Shown here: one piece after another, positions 32,371 to 42,512 of the stretch
Position numbering within the stretch: the stretch's first letter is position 1
Layout of the letters: each line of letters starts with the position of its first letter
Source of the DNA: Dolomedes plantarius
Lineage: Eukaryota > Arthropoda > Arachnida > Araneae > Dolomedidae
Assembly (NCBI GenBank): GCA_907164885.2
Contig: OU015491.1
Location: forward strand, 120,208,431-120,272,430
DNA length: 64,000 nt
Direction: 5' to 3'
Made by a program: the position numbers and the translations under genes
The notes under the pieces: model-generated
Databases searched by the model: none
Seen by the model: the letters and a program-made list of their open reading frames with translations, nothing else
Told to the model about the DNA's origin: nothing

Positions 32371-32777
32371 TAAGGTGAATATAATTTCTTTTCCAAAAAA
32401 AATTATTATTATAACTTTTGTTGCGCAACGAAAGGTTATTATCTTCCGTTGACTAAATATCCCATCACATAAAGGTGAATATAATTTCTTTTCCCCAAAA
32501 AAAAATAATTATTATAACTTTTGTTGCGCAACGAAAGGTTTTTATCTTCCGTTGACTAAATATCCCATCACATAAAGTGAATATAATTTCTTTTCAAAAA
32601 AAAAAATTATTATTATAACTTTTGTTGCGAAACGAAAGGTTATTATCTTCCGTTGACTAAATATCCCATCACATAAAGGTGAATATAATTTCTTTTCCAA
32701 AAAAAAGTAATAATTATTATAACTTTTGTTGCGCAACGAAAGGTTATTATCTTCCGTTGACTAAATATCCCATCAAA
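32371..32777. repeat. Tandem array, 4 x about 101 bp
   Basis: Units start gtgaatataatttctttt at 32375, 32475, 32577 and 32679. Each contains the imperfect palindrome cttttgttgcgcaacgaaag, then gttattatcttccgttgac and taaatatcccatcacata. Copies differ mainly in A-run length and a few substitutions. The minus frame 32542-32736 only reads through the units. Confidence 0.9.
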
Positions 32778-32789
32778 AAATTTTTACTT

Positions 32790-33769
32790 CACACAAAGAA
32801 ATAAATTTTCCAAGGGTTTTGCTAAAAAGTTCTGGTTCGTATAAAAAGAATACTTCAAATATATACAGAGTTTGTTTGCAGTAAGAAACACTGTATATAT
32901 TTAGGACGCGTATTGTATAGTGTCAATCCAGCAAGTTATATAAAATGAAGTAAATAACTCAGTTTGCAGATCTCCGTTTGAGTCCGAGCTTCTCCGTTTA
33001 CTTTTATGCGTCTGCAATATTATTAAGCTCTTGATGCCCTTTCGAATTAGCAAAATTTTTCCTTTAGGATACTTTTGTCCTGTTTTTTACCATTATTTTC
33101 TTATGACAGAAAAGAGCTTTGCAAGATATTGGCAGTAGTAGTAATTCGTCTTTTCATCCGATGCAGCTGTCTTTTTTGTGAGTGATATATGCGGTTCTTT
33201 TCAAAAGTAATTGCCTCTCTTTGTGATCATTTGTATTCATTTGCTCTAATGTACAAAACTTATTAGCAATTCTATAAGACAATTTCGGAGATGTGAACAT
33301 ATGGGAAAACATGCGAAACTGTACTAAAAGTAAAACAGCTTACCAAATATTTTTTGAAACACTTAATAAAATCATACAGCATTGTTTAAAGAAAACGTTT
33401 CAGTTCTTTCTGGTTCAACCGGGAATTAATAAAACATTGTATCATATGTAAAGGGAAAATTTCATTAAATCAGAGTGGAATTATAAATTTCACTGTGAAT
33501 CTTTTCAACGTAATGGAAAATTCTGAAAATATTTCATCAGCCTTTAAATATTAAAAACATCAGAAATTTCTTCTGTAAATCTTCAGTTTTCAGAGACAGT
33601 GATGATTATTTATTTATACAAATTTATTACGGGTTTAAAGTTCAAATGCAAAATTTCAAATGAAACTTTAAAATTATAGAAAATTATGTATTAAATATAG
33701 CTTCCTATTACATTTATAATAGTGATAACTATTAAATATTGGAGTAGAGCCCATTTCTTTTCATGAAAA
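32790..33769. other. No gene recognised
   Basis: AT-rich; no motif-bearing frame and no terminal repeats seen. Confidence 0.5.
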
Positions 33770-34615
33770 TCTATATATATAAAACGCGTAGGTATGCGGC
33801 ACAAAAATCGACGATATTTCTACACTCAGAATGGCAACGGCCGACCGCAATTTAAAACCGCGTGTGTGCAGCGGCGACATTTGTTACAACCACTGATGGT
33901 TTGACAAAATATGTCCAAACCTATCAAATCCAGTGCTTAGTCATGGGCAGTTGTACGTAGGTTTATCTAGAGACCGTTCTATTGATTCTGTCACTGTAGT
34001 ATATCCTACTTCTGAAGTACTCAGCTATGTATATCAAGAAGTTTTATGAATATCATAGTTGTAATCCACACTATATTTTAGTACTTGTGGAATTTTTACT
34101 CCATTTTATAAGTGAAGAAATTTTTCCAACAATTATTTGATATGACTAAGTGGAGATATCTAAATTGTGAACAATAGTACATACAGAGAGTGATGTAATC
34201 CACACTATATTTTAGTACTGGCTGAATTTTTACTTCATTTTTTAAGTGAAAAAAATTTTCCCCAACACTTCTTCTTTGATGTAATGATAAAATGTAGATA
34301 TATTAATTTTTAAAAATTGTACATACAGAGAGGGATGTAATTTTTAAAATCATTGGTGTTGGGTTTCTCAATCTTATCTTTAACTTTGTTCTGAAGTAAT
34401 GGGAATTCACATTTTTAATCACGGTGTTTTATAATCAGTCTTATAGTGATTTTAGCAATGATTATAATTTTTTTGGCTGAGCTCCCCCTACCCCTTAACA
34501 ACATATATTTATGATGACAGGTAATGGTAATGTTCCTTACATATGTTACTTTCAGTTGAGTTGTTTTGCAAATGAAAATAACTAAACGCGACCATGCTGA
34601 TCGCGCAGCGGCTAG
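33770..34615 (+). mobile_element. Helitron with helicase C-terminal remnant
   Basis: The 5' end is A|TCTATATATATAAAACGCG (TC at 33770). The 3' end has the hairpin CGCGA-ccatgctga-TCGCG (34587-34605), a 6-nt spacer and CTAG|T (34612-34615). The insertion is between A and T with no duplication. It keeps the last 35 codons of a Rep/helicase (33942-34049) and an internal repeat (gtaatccacactatatttta at about 34061 and 34196). It is an 846-bp deletion derivative. Confidence 0.85.
33942..34049 (+). pseudogene. Helitron helicase C-terminus (motif VI region)
   Basis: The frame reads HGQLYVGLSRDRSIDSVTVV, then YPTSEVLSYVYQEVL and TGA (34047-34049). HGQLYV-x-LSR is the hallmark of helicase motif VI in the PIF1-like helicase of animal Helitrons. 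The preceding sequence (ttaaaaccgcgtgtgtgcag..) no longer gives an open helicase frame. Rolling-circle activity would have to be supplied by another copy. Confidence 0.8.
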
Positions 34616-34811
34616 TTTATAATAATTTCCTCATTGTGGAATGTACTTATGTTGAGAACACTAGGCCTTAGACATCGCAATCTGTTGGCAGTATTATTAC
34701 GCGAGTAGCCAGTCGGGGATTCAACACCGTTCCCTGCAAGGAAATTACAGAGAAACACACTTTTAATTTAAATAATAATAATATTTAATTTTTCTTATTG
34801 AAACACCCTTG

Positions 34812-34898
34812 TAATCGCGGCCCCCTGGCTTGGCCACGATTCGAGCTACGACCCATGTGATAGCAGCTTGTGTCGCTAACCACTACACAACGCGGGAT
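34812..34898 (-). repeat. tRNA-derived SINE head
   Basis: The minus strand reads gcgttgtgtagtggttagcg (perfect A box TAGTGGTTAGC), a 24-bp middle, and then gtagctcgaatcgtggcc (B-box-like). This is the layout of a tRNA promoter. It does not fold convincingly as a tRNA end to end. It is followed by an unrelated body (minus strand toward about 34640), so I call it a SINE head and not a tRNA gene. Confidence 0.55.
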
Positions 34899-35094
34899 GC
34901 AAACCAACGTCTGTCAGAAACCATAATATCTAGCGATATCGCGAATATAATAGGAGTCGCATGTTATTATTTAGCAGAGAAAAATACCTTACAAACCAAT
35001 GTTATTTGAGAAATATTGATAATATTTTGTTTTTATGGACGTTTTTTAAAGTTTACTCCTCCTTTTTGCAGCCTTCTCTCCTGCATAGGGTTAA

Positions 35095-35771
35095 TCTATA
35101 ATCTATCTATTCTTAAAAAAAAATAACTCCCGCTGCCGCTGTCAAAAGCTTGTCACGCTATCTCCTCCGAAACCGCTGGGGGTATGGGGTCGAGAGCGAT
35201 ACCAATGGATGCCGAAAAATGGGAGGTCCAGTGTAAGACATACCTCATGTTCGTCGGACTTTTTAAGTTTTTTTTTAAATTTTATGTTTAGTGGGAAAAT
35301 ATTGACTTTTTCATCTTCAGATTACTATAACTCGCCAAAAAATGATTGTAGAATTTTGATTTTTTTACAGTCTAAGACTACAGATATTTCTCTTTCAAAC
35401 TAGACCTCATTTGCTTAACAATATTTTAAAACAGACTAATATTTTCATCAAAAAATTAAACACAGTTTTTCTAGAAATACCGTCCCATATGTGGATGTAA
35501 TACCGATGCTCCTCGAGTTTTTATCTTACAAAGAAAATATTTACATCATCTGGAAGCTGAAAGCTTTTTTATTCATATAAACCTCACTTCAAGTCTGTAT
35601 CTTAAAATTTCGATTTTTAATTGAATTTTAAAGCTGACAAGTGATGAAATGCCCTTCGCATAAGGGTGACAACAGTAAATGGATGGAAGCTGTTACATTG
35701 CCCGAGAATCACCCCTATGTATCTCGCTATTAGCCCTAACAGAGGAGCGAGCCTAGGGGCGAAGCCCCTAG
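35095..35771 (+). mobile_element. Probable non-autonomous Helitron-like element
   Basis: The 3' end is a hairpin CTAGGGGC-gaa-GCCCCTAG ending in CTAG|T (35768-35771). The likely 5' end is a tctataatctatctattc cluster at about 35095-35116 after an A. The exact 5' base is uncertain. The body has no coding capacity. The hairpin overlaps the CTAG, unlike the Helitrons at 2142 and 33770, so this is a different subfamily. Confidence 0.5.
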
Positions 35772-36318
35772 TAAAGCAAATTTTTATTTGCACTTCCTTT
35801 TTCTGTTTTGTTTATTAATCAAAAATCAATCACTGATTAACTAATTATCTCCCTCATAGATTCTATGAATCTTTCCGTTTAGAGAACTATGAGTTAAGAT
35901 TCCAAAATTCTTTAAGATCTCAAATTCGTAGTTTAGCATCTGCTTCAGAACCTCCCAAAACTGTATTATATAGAAAACTAGAGTCAAGTTTTCTTAATGT
36001 TTCTGATAATATTTAGTTTAATGATAAAACTCTCCGAGTTTGTGAGCTTTTTAATGATGTAAACCGACTGTCTTTACGACGGGTATGCAATTTCTGCAGT
36101 TTCAGGTATGTAATGTCTAAGAATCAGATAAATTCCATTCAAAAATAAATATGAAACGAAATTTATTATAAATTGCAGCTCTATTCAAACTTAATAGGTT
36201 TGATCTTACTTTAGGGACGTTAAAAAAATTTGTACTAAAATGACACGTTTATGCTGAATAAAAAATAATGTAATATTGCCTCATTTAATATGTCCAAAAA
36301 ATTCAGTGGCATCATTAA

Positions 36319-36739
36319 GGCTGCTGTGTACTAACCCTATTGGATTCGTTCACCTTTATGATAGCCTATGGAGGAAATATGTCCAAGGATTACCGACTTG
36401 GATTTAAAGTTTTTTTTAATTGTACTCCGTAATAGAGAAAGAAATTTTACACCGGGGCATGTTTCGTTCTTTTTTTTTTAAGGAAATACAAATAATATTT
36501 TAAAATTTAAATTATTCGGGTAAAAAAATCTGGCAATGTGTTTTAAACGCTCCTAAAGTCCTCCGGTGGACGAAATTTGTAAAATGAATCCTGTTGCAAT
36601 GTGCAAAAAATTTCAAGCAATCTGAAAATACCATTTTTATTAGATTATCAGCATTTTTGTAGCTGTAAATAGTAGACAACTTTTCTCTATAGGTTAACAT
36701 TGAGATGAGTGAATCCAATAAGGTTAGTACACAGCAGCC
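36319..36739. mobile_element. TTAA-flanked MITE (piggyBac-like), copy 1
   Basis: The termini GGCTGCTGTGTACTAACC and GGTTAGTACACAGCAGCC are perfect inverted repeats over 18 bp, and continue with one mismatch to about 23 bp. They are flanked by TTAA on both sides (36315-36318 and 36740-36743). Length 421 bp, no coding capacity. A second copy is at 55546-55962. Confidence 0.85.
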
Positions 36740-36743
36740 TTAA

Positions 36744-37731
36744 GGAACCGAAATTTAGGTTTTGATCAATCATCCTGTACGTGGTTTGGGCTGCTCGGGA
36801 TTCCGAAAGTATTTTTTTTTTTAATTTCCAGTCTTCTTTTTATCAAATACTCAACTGGTTTGGCAACTAAATCATGAATATTTTCTTAACAATTTTCATA
36901 CAAGTTTGCAGAAGTGTTTAACCTAAATTTATGAAACTGTAGCGCGTGTAATCAAACATTTTTGAGGGGAAGATGTAAAGATCTATCTTTTTTTATATTT
37001 CACTACGTTTCTGTAGTCCAGAATCCCAGAAATAAGTTCCCAATTTGCCCCGCAGAAGAACAATAACCAAAATCGTAGCTAAGCAATAGTTTTATCGAGA
37101 CATGGAGTACCTTTTCAAAAAAGCAGAGTCAGTACAGACAATCTCAAACCAAATAATAGCATCTTTGTTGTGTCGTAGCAGTACTTGCATTTGCAATCTA
37201 CTAATTACCTACCAGAAAAATCGCGAGTTAGGTTTAATGGAATCTTTTTTATCCCTTTCTGGTTACTTGAACTCAAGACCAATTTCCAAGAGGCCTCTAG
37301 TAGTGCACTCGGAACTTCCAACAATATTTTCTGCAAGTACTTCTTCAGCTTTCCGTTTTGCTACACTCTCCGCTGACTTAGCTTTCTCGTTCTACCCTTC
37401 TCTAGTTACCTGTGTGTACCTAAGACCGCACTACTTTGTATTTTCAACGAAATATTTTGTTCTGTTTTATCCTCTTTGACGGAAGTGACATGATTCTTTG
37501 TGAATGGGCTAAGATGCGAATGGAAAGAGATCATAAAACAAACCAAACAGCTAACTGAAAATATAGCAAAAAATCCCAAAATTATTATCATAAGTGAAGA
37601 ACTCTGTTAGTGCTTTCAAACAGCATTAACACTGACTTGTAGAAAAAAAAGCATGAACAATTAAAATGGACCTTTTGCCGCGAGGTAATTGAAATTAAAG
37701 TCTAATTTCATTTTTTAAATATTGGGTTGTT
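36744..37731. other. No gene recognised
   Basis: The 125-codon plus frame at 37102-37479 lacks any motif. On the minus strand a short frame at about 37255-37385 reads AKRKAEEVLAENIVGSSEC and could be an old coding scrap. I cannot name a family. Confidence 0.4.
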
Positions 37732-37942
37732 CGGAAAGTAATTTCATTTTTTCCCAACAGGGGACTTAATTGTATTTTTTCACAATAATAGCATTTTTTT
37801 AACTTCATACTTAAGCACATTGACATTATATATTTTGACAGCTGATATAATGACTGATATTATGGCAGCTGGCAGCAAGGCTTGTTTGTGAAAAAATTTG
37901 CATTATTCTTCGCAATAGTTTTTGGTTGTTGCCCTATCAAAT

Positions 37943-38074
37943 ATGGAAAGTCGAAAGCAGCATTTTTGGCATATTTTACTTTTTTATTATCGAAAAGGTA
38001 AAAATGCTGTTTAAGCAAGGAAAAAAATTATTCGATGCGTAAGGAGAAGATGAATTGACAGAACGCCAGTGGCT
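37943..38074 (+). pseudogene. Mariner transposase, first piece
   Basis: ATG at 37943 begins ESRKQHFWHILLFYYRKGK, the N-terminal HTH opening of SETMAR-type mariner transposases. An in-frame stop follows (AV*ARKKI), then frame drift, and the piece ends at the Gypsy insertion (ggct, 38071-38074). It continues at 45566. It would bind the TIR if intact. Confidence 0.75.
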
Positions 38075-38635
38075 TGTGACGTAGGTAGTAATAACAACAA
38101 GCATTTCGCTTCAATTACTTTACTACGCCACTTTAAACACTTACAAACTACAACTACAAAAAGCAAATATATACAGCGAGTTAGAATTTACATGTTAGAG
38201 ATGTTAGGACAGCTCGGGTTCACAGCCAACTCTGGCCTACAGAAGGCCTCTCGGACCAGAGAGCTCCGTCTCTCTCACACTCAAAAACAGATCTCTCCCC
38301 GGAGTATTGGGGGGGGGGTCTTCTTTTATACGTCGGCGAATTCAAAAGCTTTCTCCGGCGTTTTAAGTGGTCGTAAGGTTCCAAAGTTTATGGGATTCCA
38401 CATGTCGCTATAGTGTCAAAATTCTGGAGAGCCCTCGAACCACTCAGGTATTTATTACTTGTATAACGTCAGAAATCGCATATTACACAAAATCTATGGC
38501 CTCTTATCCGAGAGTTTATGAGACCGCTCAGTTTAACATTTCGCAGATAGATGACAAGTTCATGCTGAGGGGTAGGAACGAGCAACACAGACTTATATAA
38601 TTACAAGTTCGTGGAGTAATGGAGACAACGTCACA
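38075..38635 (-). repeat. 3' LTR of the Gmr1-like element
   Basis: 561 bp. By eye it differs from the other LTR at four positions and lacks a 23-bp segment (cagctctctccgtctctc plus A run) present there at about 45192-45214. It contains a ten-G run and taactcgc/tataaaaga motifs. The same family is seen as a solo LTR at 20599-21150. Confidence 0.9.
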
Positions 38636-38655
38636 ACTCCTCCCCTCTTTATAAG
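38636..38655 (-). other. Polypurine tract of the Gmr1-like element
   Basis: The minus strand reads TATAAAGAGGGGAGGAGT immediately before the 3' LTR, the usual site for plus-strand priming. Confidence 0.75.
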
Positions 38656-39203
38656 AATTTTTCCTCGGAAAAATTCCATCCTAGAGACACTCCATTTAAA
38701 TTCAGAGTTATTGCATATAAGTACAAAGCCATAATTTTGTCTTAAAATGTTAACAATTTTAACGTTATGACCTTCTGAAAAGTGCTAGAGAGAAATCCAA
38801 TTCACAGACGATAATAAACACACATTTTCATAATTTCTCATATTCCTCAACTAACACTTAATTTCATGTTTAATACAATAACTCCATTTCATGTCTAATA
38901 CAATTATAACTGAGTATTAACAAGTAAGTATAACATATAACATTCTTTAAATCTACTCTTTTATCTAAACATTAAGCATATAACATAAAAAAACTTCTTA
39001 TACAGCAAAATATCAAAATTCTCATACATTTTATGCTTTCTAAACCCTTGAATACAAACATTCATGTTGTTATATCTCGACATAACAAGTATTTAGTTAT
39101 CTACTACAAGAACAAAATAAACGCATAAGTTTTCTTCTTACTATGACAAAAAATACACAATTGCATGATTCATTAAACAAAATAACATAAGAAACATGAG
39201 GTA

Positions 39204-42200
39204 CTATTGCCTTCTTATCTCTTCAAGGCTTACATCATTCGTGAGTATACCTTCCACAGGGGGGGAAATCGAGTTCGAATTCTCTTCCCTAACACTAGAG
39301 GGGTTTGCGGTGGTGTGACCCAATTCTTTCGGGTCGGACCATACCCGGCTAAGACTGTCTGCATTCTTGTGATTTCTGCCCGATTTATGTTTTACTTCAA
39401 ATTCATACGGTTGTAATGCAAGTGCCCAGCGCATTAATCGGAGGTTTGAACTGGCATTTGTACGTAACCAACGTAAAGGATTGTGGTCGGTTATGATTGT
39501 AAAATTTCGACCATCCAAATAATAATGTAATTTTTTTATTGCAAACACTATACTGGCGCATTCTCGCTCAGTGGTACTGTAACGTCTTTCAACGTCTGAA
39601 AACTTTTTGCTCAGGTATAGAATAGGGTGTTCTTCTCCGTTTTCTGACTCTTGGCTCAAAACTACTCCTATTCCTGAATTCGAAGCATCGGTTTGCACGA
39701 TAAACTCACTATTAAAATTTGGGGCATGTAACACGGGCTTATCCGTAAGACTCTTTTTCAATGCGCGGAACGCTTTTTCGCATGCATCAGTCCAAAAAAC
39801 TTCACCTTTTCTAGCTCTGCCCTTCAATGCATCTGTCAGCGGAGCTGCGAGTACGGAATAATTGTTTATATACCTGCTGTAATATCCAGATAATCCTAAA
39901 AACGCACGGATTTGAGTCTTGGTTCGCGGCGTCGGGAAACTTTTTACACTTTCAATTTTTGCTTCCGCTGGAGTACGCGCTCCATTCCCAACGATATGAC
40001 CCAAATACTTTACATGGCTTTGCGCGAATTTACACTTAGCGGGTTTGATTTTCAAATTTGCCCTTCTTATTCGCTCTAGAACTAAACTTATATGTTTCAA
40101 ATGGGCTTCCCAAGTGTCTGAAAATATAGCAACATCATCTAAATAGGGGACGGCAAAATCTTCCATTTCCTTTAATACATCCGACATAAGTTTACTAAAG
40201 AAAAATGGTGCATTCTTTAAACCGAAACTCATTTTTAGACATCTGAAAGTTCCGAATATTGTACAGAACGCAGCATATCTTTGCGCTTTTTCGCTTAAAG
40301 GAATCTGCCAATATCCCTTAGCCAAATCCAATACTGTAATATATTTTGCCGATGATACTTTTTCCACTCGCTCTTCGATGTTTGGAAGGGGGAAATACTC
40401 TGTCCTAATGATTTCATTCAGCCTTCGGTAATCTACGCATGGTCTAGGGTCTTTACCTGGGGCCTCTACTAAAATTAACGGTGAGGTGTAATCTGACTCA
40501 CCTACTTCGATAATCCTTAACCGTAACATTTTTTGGATCTCTGATTTTAATATTTCCGTTTGTCTCTGTGAAGTGCGATAGGGTTTTGATCTTATCGGTT
40601 TATCGCTGATTAAAGTAATGTCGTGTTCTACTAAATTTGTGGTACCAGGATCATTTGAAAAACACGAAGCAAACCTATCCAATACTTCTTTTAATTGGTC
40701 AATTTGACCAGCTGTCAAATTTTTCTCTAGCTCACTAAATCTAACTAATTCTCGAAAATCAAAATTCGTAGGATTGTTTTCTAAATACGGGATATCTAAA
40801 TCATGATCTTCCTTCACTTCAAGATCGCCTTCATAACTCAACAAATTTACATGTTCGGGTCTAGTGTAATAGGGTTTTAGCATGTTAATATGGTAAATTT
40901 GAGTCCTATTTTTCTTACCAGGAATTTCTACTACATAATTGGTTTCCGATATTTTATTCCTAACCTTTGCAGGACCTATCCAATTCAATGAAAGCTTAGT
41001 AGGTCGAGTCGTCGCCAAAACTAAGACTAAATCTCCTTCCTTGAACTCCCGTTTCACTGCATTGTTATCGTACCAGACTTTTCTTTTCCCTTGCATTTCC
41101 TCTACTCGCGTTATCGCTATTTCTCGACATCTTTTCAACCTATTTATTAAATTAAAAACATACTCTGTTACTAAGTCACCTTCAGGGGGCGGATCTAACC
41201 AACGTTCCATTAGCAAGGTTTCAGGGGTTCGTAAGTTCTTACCATATACTAATTCAGATGGTGTATAGCCTGTACTTTCATGTACTACTGTACGGAGAGC
41301 TAGTAAAATGGCTGGTAAATGTTTATTCCAGTCCGCACCTGATTCAAGACATAATGCCCTCAAAAGTCTTTTTACAGTTCGATGAAAACGTTCTACAGGA
41401 TTACTTTGCGGATGGTGTACAGAGGTATGGTGTACCTTAATACCGAATTTATCAAAAAACTCTGTAGTTAGGGCCGAAGTGAAAGAAGTTCCTAAATCAC
41501 TTTGCACTTCGCGAGGAAATCCTGTACGGCTAAAAATATTTAATAACGCATCGGTTATTTTAACTGAGCTAATATCTGCTAGCGGAATCGCTTCCGGGTA
41601 CTTAGATGTCATGCAGATTGCAGTCAATATGTAACGGTGTCCCTCGGTGGTTAAAGGTAAGGGTCCGCACGTGTCAATATTAATTCTGCTAAAAACCTCC
41701 TGAATTACCGGAACCAGTTTCAATGGAGCCTTTTTCTTCTCGTTCGGACGCCCTGCTCTTTGACATTGGTCACAACTACGCACGAACTCGTCCATGTCTT
41801 TATAGCAATTTGGCCAATAAAAATATCTAATCAATTTATCTTTTGATTTAGTTCCACCTAAATGCGCTGACGTGCCTTCATGACACAGCGTTTTTACCTG
41901 ATGTCTCAATGCTTTTGGAATTACTAATAATTTTGTAACATTTCCAAAACGATCTTCGCGATAACGAACTAAAATTCCATCAATAATCGAATACGTTTTA
42001 TCTTCTTTTCCTGCACTTGTTTCGATTACTCGGCTAACTAATTCTTTTACCTCTTCACACTTTTTCTGCGCTTCCAAAAAACCTTTCTTATCTATTTTTA
42101 AGAGGTCTGATTCTGGAGCTTCTGCCTCCAATGCTGGAATTACAATTGGCTCTTCCGTTTCTATCGGGATGCTATTTTCCTGCTCTTCGCGATTATCTAC

Positions 42201-42440
42201 CCTCAATTCAACCGTGTTTTCTGCATCTCGTTTGACCGTTTCGGCCTCTTTTCGTAAGCTCTTCGTATGAGAGCGCGTTTGGACTGCATTTAGCTGTTCT
42301 ACAGAAAAAAAATCATATCCATATTTCTCTCGTATCATCTCGGCCGTTCTATTACCTAATAAATACCGATTTTGGTCCAAATGGTTTCCGCATACAGCCG
42401 CCTTAGTAATAATTTTCCCAAAATCTCCCGCTATCTCCAC
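39204..42440 (-). CDS. pol: Gmr1-like Pol: integrase, reverse transcriptase, RNase H
   Basis: These are the enzymes for reverse transcription and integration, about 1078 residues, in the same frame as gag-protease. Numbering from 42440, residues about 1-60 finish the protease/linker. The integrase zinc finger is H187-H193-C223-C226. The integrase catalytic residues are Asp 256 (INIDTCGP), Asp 315 (QSDLGTSF) and Glu 350 (NPVERFHR). The GPY/F-like C-terminal module is at about 485-525. RT follows, with Asp 705 (VLDLAKGYWQI) and YLDD at 766-769. RNase H has Asp 918 (QTDASNSG), Glu 958/960 and Asp 985 (ITDHNPL). All catalytic residues are intact. Integrase clearly precedes RT, the reverse of ordinary Gypsy. 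The first codon is GTG and is not a real start. The frame continues upstream for 24 codons to TAA (42513-42515), beyond which gag-protease reads in phase. Confidence 0.9.
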   Translation of the reverse strand: MEIAGDFGKIITKAAVCGNHLDQNRYLLGNRTAEMIREKYGYDFFSVEQLNAVQTRSHTKSLRKEAETVKRDAENTVELRVDNREEQENSIPIETEEPIVIPALEAEAPESDLLKIDKKGFLEAQKKCEEVKELVSRVIETSAGKEDKTYSIIDGILVRYREDRFGNVTKLLVIPKALRHQVKTLCHEGTSAHLGGTKSKDKLIRYFYWPNCYKDMDEFVRSCDQCQRAGRPNEKKKAPLKLVPVIQEVFSRINIDTCGPLPLTTEGHRYILTAICMTSKYPEAIPLADISSVKITDALLNIFSRTGFPREVQSDLGTSFTSALTTEFFDKFGIKVHHTSVHHPQSNPVERFHRTVKRLLRALCLESGADWNKHLPAILLALRTVVHESTGYTPSELVYGKNLRTPETLLMERWLDPPPEGDLVTEYVFNLINRLKRCREIAITRVEEMQGKRKVWYDNNAVKREFKEGDLVLVLATTRPTKLSLNWIGPAKVRNKISETNYVVEIPGKKNRTQIYHINMLKPYYTRPEHVNLLSYEGDLEVKEDHDLDIPYLENNPTNFDFRELVRFSELEKNLTAGQIDQLKEVLDRFASCFSNDPGTTNLVEHDITLISDKPIRSKPYRTSQRQTEILKSEIQKMLRLRIIEVGESDYTSPLILVEAPGKDPRPCVDYRRLNEIIRTEYFPLPNIEERVEKVSSAKYITVLDLAKGYWQIPLSEKAQRYAAFCTIFGTFRCLKMSFGLKNAPFFFSKLMSDVLKEMEDFAVPYLDDVAIFSDTWEAHLKHISLVLERIRRANLKIKPAKCKFAQSHVKYLGHIVGNGARTPAEAKIESVKSFPTPRTKTQIRAFLGLSGYYSRYINNYSVLAAPLTDALKGRARKGEVFWTDACEKAFRALKKSLTDKPVLHAPNFNSEFIVQTDASNSGIGVVLSQESENGEEHPILYLSKKFSDVERRYSTTERECASIVFAIKKLHYYLDGRNFTIITDHNPLRWLRTNASSNLRLMRWALALQPYEFEVKHKSGRNHKNADSLSRVWSDPKELGHTTANPSSVREENSNSISPPVEGILTNDVSLEEIRRQ

Positions 42441-42512
42441 ACGAGCTAGAGGTAAGCAAATTAACTCTAAACTCAGCGGTTGTTTTATCCAAACTGTCTC
42501 ACCTGTAAATTC

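Noticed and set aside
32371..32777. CRISPR-like array
   Set aside because: Units are contiguous tandem copies without unique spacers, in a eukaryotic context.
34812..34898. Functional tRNA gene on the minus strand
   Set aside because: A and B boxes are present, but the acceptor and T stems do not pair convincingly and the sequence continues into a repeat body; called a SINE head.
37102..37479. 125-codon plus-strand frame
   Set aside because: No motif; composition looks like chance reading of AT-rich DNA.
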